Shown here: one piece after another, positions 7,951-18,500 of the stretch
Position numbering within the stretch: the first letter of the stretch is position 1
Layout of the letters: each line of letters opens with the position of its first letter
Assembly (NCBI RefSeq): GCF_007859755.1
Contig: NZ_SJPF01000001.1
Span: 708,234 to 772,233, forward strand
Length of the DNA stretch: 64,000 nucleotides
From: Blastopirellula retiformator
GTDB taxonomy: Bacteria > Planctomycetota > Planctomycetia > Pirellulales > Pirellulaceae
Direction of reading: 5' to 3'
The notes under the pieces: generated by a model
Database searches by the model: none
What the model was told of the DNA's origin: nothing
The model's input: only the letters and a program-made list of their open reading frames with translations
Made by a program: the position numbers and the translations under genes

Positions 7951-9210
7951 CACGGCGATTGCGCCATGATGGGCAATCTGCAATAATCCGGCAAGTACGT
8001 CTTGGCGTTTTTGCGACATTCGTTTCGCCGCCAGGCGTTCGCTTTGCAGGGAGGTCTTCCGCATGTCTTCTTCGGCCGCTTCGATTCAACAGCACTTTGC
8101 CGACCTGACCGATCCGCGCACGCGGAAGGTGACTTATCCGCTGGTCAACATCGTCACGATGTCGCTCTGCGCCGTGCTCGGCGGGGCGGATGATTTCGTC
8201 GCCATCGCCGATTGGGCGGAGGATAAGAAGGAGTGGCTTTCGAAGTTTCTCGACATGAGCACCGGCGTCCCTTCGCACGATCGATTCAACGCGATTCTCG
8301 GCGCGCTGAAGCCGGCAGAATTCGAGAAGTGTTTGCTCAGTTGGATCACTTCGCTGCAAGAGATCACCGACGGACAAATCATCGCGATCGACGGCAAGAC
8401 GTTGCGGCGCAGTTTCGACGCCGCCAGCAGCAAGGCGGCCATTCACATGGTCAGCGCTTGGGCGACCGCCAACCATGTCAGCCTCGGTCAAGTCGCGACC
8501 GACGCCAAGAGTAACGAGATCACGGCGATTCCGAAATTGCTCGAAATCATCGAGGTTTCCGGCTGTTTGGTGACGATCGACGCGATGGGCTGTCAAAAGG
8601 AGATCGCTGCAAAGATCGTCGACGCAGGGGGCGATTATTGCCTGGCGATCAAGGGAAATCAGCGTTACCTGCACCAGTCGATTCGCGATCACTTCGTCGC
8701 CGCGATGGAAGTCGACTTCAAGAAGCTGAAAGTTCACCGTCACGAAACGCATGAGAAAGGGCATGGCCGCGAAGAGTCGCGTTACTATTATCTCTGCCCG
8801 ATCGATGCGGATGACTTTCCGTACGCGAGCAAGTGGAAGAGCCTGAAGGCGATCGGCATGACGATCAACATCGTGACGCAAAACGGCAAAGAGACAAGCG
8901 ACGTGCGTTACTATATTGTGAGCAAATACCTCACGGGCAAACGCTTCGCCGAAGCGGTCCGCGGTCACTGGAGCATCGAGAACAGTTTGCATTGGCAACT
9001 CGACGTAACGTTCGGCGAGGACCAAAGCCGCATCCGCAAAGGAGACGCAGATATCAACTTCAGCCTGCTGCGAAGAACGAGCTTGAGTCTCTTGAAGAAC
9101 AACAAAACGGCGAAGGTGGGTGTGAAGAACAAGCGGCTAAAAGCGGGGCGGAACGACGCCTATCTGCTGGAAGTGTTGCTGGGGACGTGATATATGGTGC
9201 GATCGCCGTG
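7951..9210 (+). mobile_element. Complete ISAs1-family insertion sequence with target duplication
   Basis: A 1260-bp element. Imperfect terminal inverted repeats are CACGGCGATTGCGCCAT (7951-7967) and the complement of ATGGTGCGATCGCCGTG (9194-9210). A 10-bp direct repeat GGGTAGATGA flanks it at 7941-7950 and 9211-9220, in the size range known for this family. The transposase at 8063-9190 is intact, so insertion is probably recent. Removing the element and one repeat restores continuous sequence between the mbtH-like gene and the small genes at 9284. Confidence 0.92.
8063..9190 (+). CDS. ISAs1-family transposase
   Basis: An intact 375-residue DDE transposase of the ISAs1 family. Family features visible are the N-terminal HFADLTDPRTRKVTYPL segment, GVPSHDRFNAIL, the first catalytic Asp in IIAIDGKTLRRS, the second in LVTIDAMGCQ (residues 170-180), the KGNQ segment, and VRGHWSIENSLHWQLDVTF carrying the Glu region. 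Length is typical (350-390). It fills the IS element and has no biosynthetic role. Confidence 0.95.
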   Translation: MSSSAASIQQHFADLTDPRTRKVTYPLVNIVTMSLCAVLGGADDFVAIADWAEDKKEWLSKFLDMSTGVPSHDRFNAILGALKPAEFEKCLLSWITSLQEITDGQIIAIDGKTLRRSFDAASSKAAIHMVSAWATANHVSLGQVATDAKSNEITAIPKLLEIIEVSGCLVTIDAMGCQKEIAAKIVDAGGDYCLAIKGNQRYLHQSIRDHFVAAMEVDFKKLKVHRHETHEKGHGREESRYYYLCPIDADDFPYASKWKSLKAIGMTINIVTQNGKETSDVRYYIVSKYLTGKRFAEAVRGHWSIENSLHWQLDVTFGEDQSRIRKGDADINFSLLRRTSLSLLKNNKTAKVGVKNKRLKAGRNDAYLLEVLLGT

Positions 9211-9283
9211 GGGTAGATGAACTGCCTGCTGCTTCGCCTGATTGTGTAGATTTGAGACTAGCCCTTTCGATCAGGAGGTACCC

Positions 9284-9574
9284 ATGGCGAAAGTTCCATT
9301 CGCATCATTTCCATCAGGTGACGTATCCGCTCCCGTCATACAAGTCAACAAGACAGATCGGCGTAAGAGCGTTTTTGGTTCCCCTCAATCACGTAGTGGA
9401 TTTATGTCCATAATCGCAACTTCCCTGCCGGCTAAGGAAGTGAAAAGCCTGACCGTTGAAGAGTTTGAAGCCTTGGTCTTGGCAATGGCTAGCGAAGTGA
9501 TCGCAAATCCGGAGATTCGTAAGATCTTGCAGGACGCGGTTGAGGATTCCTTGTCCGATCTCAATTCTGACTAA
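9284..9574 (+). CDS. Small protein A (MAKVPFA family), unknown function
   Basis: A 96-residue protein. An upstream in-frame start at 9242 exists, but AGGAGG (9273-9278) lies 5 nt before ATG 9284, and that start aligns with the next gene, so 9284 is chosen. It begins MAKVPFASFPSGD, has a polar, probably disordered middle, and from residue 40 to 96 carries a probably helical module (ATSLPAKEVKSLTVEEFEAL, then NPEIRKILQDAVEDSLSDL). The same module forms the C-terminus of the next protein and of the acylase at 9992. There is no signal peptide, cysteine or recognised domain. It lies just upstream of the acylase in the biosynthetic operon. I do not recognise the family; a docking or escort role is only inference. 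Confidence 0.75.
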   Translation: MAKVPFASFPSGDVSAPVIQVNKTDRRKSVFGSPQSRSGFMSIIATSLPAKEVKSLTVEEFEALVLAMASEVIANPEIRKILQDAVEDSLSDLNSD

Positions 9575-9601
9575 TCAAATTTGCATGACGGAGGCATACT
9601 C

Positions 9602-9886
9602 ATGGCAAAAGTTCCATTTGCTGTTACACCAACACGTTCTGTTGAATCCGTTGTCGTGGACTCTTCTGGTGATCCCAGGTCAAAGGTAATGGATACACCT
9701 GCGTCGAGCAGTCCCTTTACAACCGTACTTGCTTCACTTTTGAAAGCTAACCAATTACGGGATTTATCTGTTGCCGAGTATGACGTGTTGGTTGCACGGC
9801 TTTCTGGAGAGATTTTCACGAACGATAAGGTTCGCGAGATCCTCAAGGAGCGAGCAAAGAAGGCCATGAAAGAACTACGGGAGTGA
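9602..9886 (+). CDS. Small protein B (MAKVPFA family), unknown function
   Basis: A 94-residue paralogue of the preceding protein, sharing MAKVPFA at the start and an ungapped C-terminal module (residues 39-94, LKANQLRDLSVAEYDVLVAR and SGEIFTNDKVREILKERA). By hand count 15 of 56 module positions are identical to protein A and 20 of 55 to the acylase tail. GGAGG (9590-9594) lies 7 nt before ATG 9602; an earlier start at 9581 is possible but lacks a site. It is separated from gene A by 27 bp, suggesting a duplicated pair in one transcript. The C-terminus is charged and not core-peptide-like. Function unknown. Confidence 0.75.
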   Translation: MAKVPFAVTPTRSVESVVVDSSGDPRSKVMDTPASSSPFTTVLASLLKANQLRDLSVAEYDVLVARLSGEIFTNDKVREILKERAKKAMKELRE

Positions 9887-9991
9887 AACCGTTGGTAATG
9901 GCTTGCCTACGAAAAGATGTTCGCGATTCCCATCGAAAGCTCGTCCAGTGGTTTCGATTCTGAATAGTTCCGCATGGAATCAACGTAGGGG

Positions 9992-12541
9992 ATGGCTGTG
10001 TTCTGGAGAAGAAAACTCGAGCTTTTTCAGTCGTTGCTTCATAAGCAAGAGGGATTACAAACGCGGAATAACATCGACAGTTTTCTAGCGATTTCGGGAC
10101 ATCATCCCGATTTGGCCGATGTTGAAAAGAAGCTCAACAAGGAGACCCATAAGCGAATTAGTGAACTAGGACCTTCAGAGAGTCTTGTTCTTGACGAGAT
10201 ACCTCTTGACGAGGTACCGATAGATACTCCGCTACCACAAGTCGACGTTTCTCCCCCGTCGAAGACATCAAACACTTACGCATGTGAAATCTTGTGGGAT
10301 CATTTCGGCGTTCCGCATGTATACAGCGAATCACCGACCTCTCTTTTTTTCGCGTTCGGGTGGTGCCAAGCCCATAGTCATGGAGATCTCTTGTTGGAGC
10401 TGTATGGGAGATCGCGCGGGAGAAACGCGGAGTACTGGGGAGCAGGCGAAGACGACTGGCGCATCACAACGGATCGTCACATCCGCCAGTTAGATGTCGT
10501 TGGGAATGCAACACGTTGGTACAACTCTCTTTTCAGAGATATCCGCGAAAACCTTGAAGCATTCTGCGATGGAATCAACCACTATGCGGACAAGTACGCG
10601 GATCGTCTAAGCGAGCGAGTTCGGCAAGTGCTTCCCGTCACACCTGTAGACGTTTTGGCTCACTTGCAAAACGCAATCCACTATCACTTCGTGTTTCGAC
10701 CTGAACTTTTGTCTTTTGGATCCAACGCTTGGGCGGTTGCGCCAAGTCGGACCAAACACGGAAACTCACTGCTACTAATCAACCCTCATACACCATGGTC
10801 TGATTCGTACACATGGTACGAAGCCCATCTAACCGCTGAAGAAGCGGGAATCGATTGCTATGGGGCAACGCTTGTTGGATTGCCATTCTTGTCGGTTGGG
10901 TTCAACAAGTTTCTCGGCTGGGCGCATACGGTCAACACGATGGATGGCGCTGATCTGTACGCGTTAAAGCCGGTTAGCGGTGGATATGCCTGGGACAATG
11001 AAGCGGGTTTTCTTCCATGGGATGAATCGCGGCACACAATCAAGGTCAGGGAGTCCGATGGCTCTTTTCGTGAAGAGAGCTATACGGTGCGACGATCGAT
11101 CCACGGTCCCGTAATCATTGAAGATCCAGACTTGCCGATAGCGCTGAGAGTCGTAGGTACGGATCAGCCGTACGTGATCAATCAATACTGGGACATGATG
11201 CGGTCTCGCGACATTACCGAGTTTGAAAACGCAGTGCAGCATCTGCAGAATCCCACCTTCATGATTCTCTATGCGGATCGTGATGGAAAGATATTGTCGT
11301 CGTTTAGTGGTCAAGTTCCCAAAAAACCTGTTAACGATTGGGCGTTTTGGGGAGGCGTAGTTCCCGGCAACTCCTCAAAGTTCTTGTGGACGGAAACATA
11401 CGACTTTGCGGACCTGCCGCATGTTGTGAATCCACCGAGTGGTTGGCTTCAGAATGCTAACGATCCGCCCTGGAATACGACGATTCCAGGTGGTCCGTCA
11501 TCAGAGGAGTTCCCGCTACATCTTGCTCCCAACTTCATGCACCTTCGCGCACAGTATTCCGCTCTGGCCTTGAAGGAGAATGACAATCTTACCCTCGAGG
11601 ACTTCGTCAAGCTAAAGCATAATACAAGAGTGGAGCTTGCAGAACGTGTGTTGGAGGACTTGATTGTGGCTGCGCGCAATGTGAATTCACCACTCCTTAA
11701 GTCTGCTGCAAACGTGCTTGAGAACTGGGACCGTCGTGTTGAATCACATAGCCGAGGAGCCGTCTTGTTTAAACGCTGGGCCCAGTTGATGCCGTGGGAT
11801 TCTGATGGATTTGCAGTGCCATGGGACCCCAATCGTCCGTTAGAAACCCCAAAGGGCCTTCGATCGCCCGAGGTGGCTATGGTTGCCTTGGAATCGGCTT
11901 CGCTTGATCTTATCAATACATACAAAGACATTGCCGATACATGTCCAAAATCGTTGGATTTAGAAGAGCCACATTACGCATTAGCCATCAAGTGGGGTAC
12001 GGTGCATCGGCTACGTGTTGGTAGTTTTGATCATCCGGCATCCGGCGGAGGAGAGAATCTAGGCGTTTTTCGCACGATCGAGTTCCGGCCGATCGGCGGC
12101 GACAATGCTGGCAGGTTTGAAGCGGTTAGCGGCGAGTGTTTCGTAGCGGCGATTGAATTTGGCGACCGCGTACGGGCAAAAGTGGTATTGGGTTATGGGA
12201 ATTCGTCGCAGCGTGGTTCCAAGCATGTGGGGGATCAACTCGCCCTTCTCGCAGCCAACCAACTCCGTGACGCTTTACTGACTCGTGCGGATGTCGAAGC
12301 GAATTTGCAGCATCGCGAAGTCCTTTCATTGAATGCTGGCCAATCCGCAGGTAAAGCAAATGTGCAAGACATGTTTGTGTCCGCTTTGCTGTCGCACCTT
12401 TCATCCTCCGATCTCTTGTCCTTAAACGAGGAAGAGCGTGACTGTATGATTGCAATACTGTCCGGCGAAGTGCGTACCAACTCAGACATTCACGAATTGT
12501 TGCGTGATTGTGCACTTGAGACTCTGAGCGAGCTTTCCTGA
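9992..12541 (+). CDS. PvdQ/penicillin-acylase-like Ntn hydrolase (family S45) with extra C-terminal module
   Basis: An 849-residue N-terminal-nucleophile amidohydrolase. Family members are made as precursors that cut themselves and hydrolyse amides such as acyl-homoserine lactones or the fatty-acyl group of pyoverdine precursors. The predicted cleavage and nucleophile is Gly243/Ser244 in LLSFGSNAWAVAPS. His266 falls at the beta-chain position 23 used by PvdQ-type acylases (NPHTPW), and the Asn segment WLQNANDPPWN follows near residue 490. Unlike secreted homologues, the N-terminus (about 90 residues, acidic and Pro-rich) shows no signal peptide. Residues 795-849 repeat the module of the two small proteins just upstream. 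It sits 16 bp before the FAAL-containing NRPS-1, so removal of the lipid chain from the product is a reasonable inference; quorum quenching is an alternative. Confidence 0.85.
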   Translation: MAVFWRRKLELFQSLLHKQEGLQTRNNIDSFLAISGHHPDLADVEKKLNKETHKRISELGPSESLVLDEIPLDEVPIDTPLPQVDVSPPSKTSNTYACEILWDHFGVPHVYSESPTSLFFAFGWCQAHSHGDLLLELYGRSRGRNAEYWGAGEDDWRITTDRHIRQLDVVGNATRWYNSLFRDIRENLEAFCDGINHYADKYADRLSERVRQVLPVTPVDVLAHLQNAIHYHFVFRPELLSFGSNAWAVAPSRTKHGNSLLLINPHTPWSDSYTWYEAHLTAEEAGIDCYGATLVGLPFLSVGFNKFLGWAHTVNTMDGADLYALKPVSGGYAWDNEAGFLPWDESRHTIKVRESDGSFREESYTVRRSIHGPVIIEDPDLPIALRVVGTDQPYVINQYWDMMRSRDITEFENAVQHLQNPTFMILYADRDGKILSSFSGQVPKKPVNDWAFWGGVVPGNSSKFLWTETYDFADLPHVVNPPSGWLQNANDPPWNTTIPGGPSSEEFPLHLAPNFMHLRAQYSALALKENDNLTLEDFVKLKHNTRVELAERVLEDLIVAARNVNSPLLKSAANVLENWDRRVESHSRGAVLFKRWAQLMPWDSDGFAVPWDPNRPLETPKGLRSPEVAMVALESASLDLINTYKDIADTCPKSLDLEEPHYALAIKWGTVHRLRVGSFDHPASGGGENLGVFRTIEFRPIGGDNAGRFEAVSGECFVAAIEFGDRVRAKVVLGYGNSSQRGSKHVGDQLALLAANQLRDALLTRADVEANLQHREVLSLNAGQSAGKANVQDMFVSALLSHLSSSDLLSLNEEERDCMIAILSGEVRTNSDIHELLRDCALETLSELS

Positions 12542-12557
12542 TTCAGAAATCGATACC

Positions 12558-15500
12558 GTGGATAAAGAACTGTCAAGTGAAGATACTCTCGCTTCTCTAA
12601 TTTGCGACGCGTCGAATCGATATCCCGATCGCGACGCTCTGATTTTTCTTGCTGATGGCCGACTTGAACAAGATCGCTGGACCTACCGAGAGCTCTATCT
12701 TCGGTCGGCGGTAGTAGCTGGCGCGATTCAGAGTTTTGGCGCACGGCCAGGTGATCGAGTCATGATTGCCTGCCCAAACAATTTGCATTTTGTCTCTTCG
12801 CTTTTTGGGTGCGCTCTCGCAGGCACGGTCGCTGTGCCCGTCGGTCAGCGACGCACATCATTGGCAAATGATTTTGCAACTGAGATTCAACGCGAGACCG
12901 CTGCGACGTGTGTGCTCACGACGAGCGATATCGATCCCAGTTTTATTTCAGGCCCCGCAAAGCGGGCAGCATGTATATTCGTAGATGAACTGCCCGAGTG
13001 CGGGCCTGCTCATTACGTCGAAACGTATGTAGCGTCCGGCGACCGTGCAATCATCCAATACACATCCGGGTCGACCATAGCTCCTCGCGGAGTCGTCTTA
13101 ACACATGAGAACTTGTTCGAGAATCAACGCACGATCAAGCATGCCTTTGGTCATGATCACGAATCAACTTTCGTAAGTTGGCTTCCGCTATTTCACGATA
13201 TGGGCTTGATGGGTAGCGTCCTGCAACCGATTTTTCTTGGTGCTCACGCAGTCATCATGCCACCGTCGGTTTTCATGACCACACCTCTTCTCTGGTTAAA
13301 GGCAATTGATCGATATGGCGGCAAGACCGCTGGCTCGCCGAATTTCGGCTACCAATGGTGTGTAGCAAGATATCACAGAGAATCCTGTGAAGATCTCGAT
13401 TTGAGTGGTTGGCGAATTGCGTTTAATGGAGCGGAATCCGTTCGTTCCGAGACGCTTACCAGTTTCTGCGAGACATTTGCCCCTCATGGTTTTAAGGCCG
13501 AGTCCTTTTATCCTTGCTACGGACTCGCCGAGTCTACATTGTTCGTCACGGGAGGAGATATTGCCCATCGTCCTCGTGTCATTTCACTTTCCACCCAGCA
13601 TATGAAGAAGAACTCTGCGAGAATTGCGGTCGGTAAAGAACATGCCACTTCTGTTGTGAGTTGTGGATTTCCTCACCGGAAGACCGCCATCTCTATCGTC
13701 AAGCCAGAGTCGAGTGCTTGTTGTCCCGAGGGTGAGATTGGTGAGATATGGGTCTCAAGTTCCGCATGTGCCAGCGAATACTGGCGTAATCCCGAGGCTA
13801 CAAGAGAGGTGTTTGGTGCCGCGTTAACATCTCTCGATAGTCAAGATTACGTGAGGACAGGTGACCTAGGGTTCCTGCTCGACAACCATCTATATGTCGT
13901 TGGAAGACTGAAGGATGTCATCCTTCGAGCGGGAAACAACTACTACGCGGAAGACATTGAATGGGCCGCCTGCGCGAGTCACCCACTGATTCGTCCAAAC
14001 GGATGTGCTGCATTTTCTGACAATGACAAGACTGTGATTGCGGCGGAATTGAAGCGAAATCCGAAGGATTTCGACGAAGTTATCCAGGCAATTTGGAGTG
14101 GCGTTCGAAAGGATACCGGAATCGCACCAGACCGAATCCAATTGTTCTTAAAGGAGCGCCTACCAAAAACATCCAGCGGCAAGATTCAACGATCGTTGTG
14201 CCGCAAACGGATCGCCCAATCTGTCTTGAATCCGGTTTGTACGTGGCATCCGAAAGTGCAAACGGAAGACGTTACCCCAGACGCAGACGGACAAGATATT
14301 CAAGAATGGCTACAGCAGCGATTAGCTGATTACAAAAACACTTCGGCGGACCAAGTAGCTATTGATGTTTCGATTTTTGATCTGGGCTTTGATTCACTGA
14401 AACTGATGGAGTTGTTGCATCAGCTTGAGCAGCGTTTCCAAGTTGTTATTCCTTTGTCGAATGCTATCGCAAATCCGTCAATCAAGGAAATCTCGGGAAT
14501 GCTATTGCCGAATTCCGCCGCTACGACGATGGTGAATCAGCCGACGGAGGATTCCCTATTAACACCCGGTGAAAAGGCGCTCTGGATTGAATGTCATAAG
14601 AGTGGCGAATCTGCGCGTCACAACGTCGCATTCATGGTCGACATACCCACTGAGGTCGAGTTCCGAACGCTGGTACGAGCGATCAATCGTGTCGTGCGGC
14701 GGCATGACTCGTTAAGGTCTTCCTTTCTGCGATCCAGTCAGGGGCCAGTCCGAGTTACGTGCAGTGACTACGCGGTCGAAGTCGGATATGTGGACGCTGG
14801 CGGGTGGACCGAAGAAGATCTTGGTGCACGCTATCAAGAACTTACAGCGACTCCGTTTGATCTTGAGAAAGGCTCACTGTTTCGAGCGACTTATTTCGCT
14901 GGCGACCGACCGACCCTCTTGATTGTCGCTCACCATCTAATTTGCGATGCGTGGTCAAAGGACTGCTTTCTTCGCGAGTTGCAGGAGATTTGCGAATCAG
15001 AGGCTCGGAACGTTGCACCAAGTCTACCGGCGATCACGAAAGACTCGACAATGGCGTCTATCGCCATGCGTCAAATCAACGCTTTGGCCAGCCAGAGAAA
15101 GAGACTTGAGGAGTATTGGGCACGACAAGTGGATGGTGTGCCGACGACGTTGCAAATACCAACACGTCGTCCGTCTACCACTTCAAATCATCGACCTAAT
15201 GGCCGTCATCAGCTCACGCTCCGAAGGAGCTTCTTGCGCGACGTTGAGCGACTAGCGCTCGAGTTGAGAGTCTCGGTGTCCTGCCTATTCCTTTCTGCAT
15301 ATCAGGCCTCCGTGCGAGCCGTTTGTGCGCAAGATTCATTCTTCGTTGGAGTTTCAATGGCTTGCCGTTTGGATTCCGTAACGGCCAACACGATCGGCTA
15401 TTTGGTAAACATGCTGCCGATCAAAGCCGAGATTGATGACCAAGATGAGTTCGTAGCCCTTGTTCGAATGACACACAAAAGGTTGTGTGAGGGGATCCAG

Positions 15501-18500
15501 CACAGCGAGTTGCCGTTTCATGAAATCGCAAAGTTAGCGAACGCAAGACGCGATCAATCCCGTCCGTTGCTTGCACAAGCTGCGTACACAAACCACACTT
15601 CGCCAACGACGCGCATTTGGAAACATGTCGAGGTTTCTGCGCCGCAGTCGGATTTTGAGCTGCAGCTAACGACATTCTGCATGCCAGACAGAGTGGATTG
15701 CCAATTTCTGTTCGACGAGGGCGTATTCGATTCTCGCACAGTAACTTCGCTTGGACGGCTATTCCAAAGACAGCTTGAATGTGCCGTTGGCGACCCGACA
15801 ATACGATTTGGAGCACTAAAAAATCGTGAAGATGGGATAGTGACGAGACCGTTTGTAAGTAATGAGTCCGGTTCTCCTAAGGTTTCTGCCGCCACATTTT
15901 CAAGCAATCATGCCCGCAGCTCTTGCACCATTCCCACGACAACAATTGGGGACAAATCATTCGCGACGCTGACAACGAGGTTTCAGTCCATCGCGCGTCG
16001 ATTTCCGGAAAGAGTCGCAGTCGCAGACCAGTGTGAATCATTATCCTACACACAGCTCGACCGTCGCTCCAATCGTATTGCCGCGAAGCTTGCTGGAATT
16101 GGTTGTCGCCCGGAAACGCTCGTGGGCTTGCAGCTTGATCATTCGGTTAATGCAATCGCGGGCATCTTAGGCGTCTTAAAGACAGGGGCTGGTTACGTGC
16201 CGATTTCAGCAGACCTCCCCAATGCTCGCGTCAAGCACGTTCTGTCTCAATTGAATGTCACTCGAGTCATTGGGCATGCCGACAAGAATGTCGATTTTCG
16301 GAGTATTGAATTTGTTGACTTAGATTCAGCTAGTCGTTTTGAATCCAGCTCTTTTCCGGCAGCAGGAATCCACCCGGCGAATATCGCATATGTCATTTCG
16401 ACATCAGGTTCCAGCGGGGAACCGAAGTTTGTTGGTGTCGAGCACCGTCAAGTATGTGCCTTACTGCAAGGACTATTTCATCTTAACGACGTCAGCGAGA
16501 ACGATGTTTGGTGCAAGTTTCATTCTGTGTCTTTCGACTTCTCCGTCTGGGAGATATTCGGAGCTATTTGCAGTGGCGGAAAGCTTGTCATCGCAGACAA
16601 AGAGATTGTTCGTTGTCCGGCAAAGACCATTGATCTAATCAATGAGCAGAGAGTGACGGTGTTCAGCCAAGTGCCCTCCGCATTTAGTAATCTCGTCTCT
16701 GTTGCGAGTGAACCAAAACGCCTCGATAGCTTGAAGATGATCGTTTTGGGTGGCGAGAGAATCGATTCTTCATCAATTGAGGCTTGGGCAAGAACCTTTG
16801 GACTCACCGCTCCCAAGCTCATCAACATGTACGGGATCACTGAGACTACCGTTCACGTAACGCAAAAGGCACTTGCGCGCGACGACATTTTCCGACTCTC
16901 GCAGCAACCAATCGGAGTGCCGTTACCATCTGCGCGTGTTTACTTGCTGGACTCGGAACTTAATCCCCAAGCGGTTGGTCAGGAAGGCGAGATCTATGTC
17001 GGTGGTGAATGTATTAGCCGAGGTTATCTCTTTGATCCGGCTCGTACCGCGGAAAGGTTTGTACCCGATCATCTGTCAGCCAAGCCGGGTGCAAGGCTAT
17101 ATCGAACGGGGGACTTGGCGCGACAGGACGATTCCGGCGATCTGTATTACGCTGGCCGAATCGATAGACAGTTAAAGATTCGTGGGCATCGGATAGAGCC
17201 GGTCGAGATCGAGCAAAAATTGAAACAAATGTCCCACGTTCGCGACGCTGTCGTCTTTGCAAAAAACATCGACGACGAAAGCCCCCTCGCCAGAATGATC
17301 GCCGTTCTGGAGTGTGATCATGAATTTCGTTTGACTGTAGATGAAATTCGCGGAAACCTTTCGCTGCATCTTCCAGCATTTATGATTCCCGCCGTATTCA
17401 AGTTTGTAACCACATTCCCACGAACCGCGGGAGGAAAGATTGACAGGGGGGCGTTGGAAAGAGCGTTGGACTCCGGTCGTGAAAATCCAGTCCTGGTTAA
17501 GACTTTCAAAGACGATATCGAGGCAATGGTCGGCAGAGCGGTGATGGACGTATTGCGCTGTGATTTGGCACGCCCGGACGATGATTTCTTTTCGTTGGGC
17601 GGTGACTCCATGCTTGCGCTCAGGCTGGTTGCCCGGTGCCATGAAGAGGGGTACGAATTGCCGCTCGAACAGATCTTTCGGTCGCCCAAGATAAGCGACC
17701 TCGCGCGATGCGTTTCGGAAATCGGATCAGGCCAAACAGCGTTGGTGAAACGATTTAGCCTTATTTCACCGCAGCAACGGGCCCTGTTTTCAAGCGATGT
17801 TGAAGATGCGTATCCGGCGAGTGCGCTCCAGAGTGTATTAATTGAGCAACGACAACAGCGTCTCAACGAGTCGTACGTATCGGCGATCACTCTGCGAAGT
17901 CGCTTCGATGAGTCGATGCTGCGAAACGCTGTCGAATTCGTTGTGCAGCGACATCCGATGCTGAGAACCGGCTATCGCTTTGCGGACAGTGATCAATTGG
18001 TACAGGTTGTTCACCGCTCAAGCAGTCCGCCAATCCGTTTCTACGATTTACGACAGATGCAACCGGACACGCAGAAAGCGAAGCTTGAGGAGTTGCGAAA
18101 TGAATTGAGATCACATGATGTTGAATTGACATCATGTGAGCAGGTTTCGTTCCATGTGATTCATCTTGGCCCCAATCTTTTTCAGATCATGGTGGCGGAG
18201 TCGATTCTGGATGGTTGGAGTGTTGCCATCGCCATTTCCGAAATGCTTCGGTACTACCATTCAGCCATCAACATGCTCGCGATTCCCTCGTTTACACACC
18301 CACTTCCGATTGCAGAATTCATCCAGCAGGAAATCACCCTCGTTGATTCTTCGAGTTACTGGAAGGAGCAACTTGCCAATATCGAGCACCAACCGATACC
18401 GTTCAGGAGAAAAGAATCCAGGTCGAATCGCGATCGTGAACGACTTACGCAGAGGCATTATTTTCAGTTGGGTTCGGACGCCACATCATCTCTGATCGAT

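Noticed and set aside
9284..9886. The two small MAKVPFA proteins as RiPP precursor peptides
   Set aside because: Their C-termini are charged and helical, without Cys, Ser/Thr or Gly-rich core-like stretches. The shared module is also the tail of a large enzyme, and no RiPP-modifying enzyme lies nearby.
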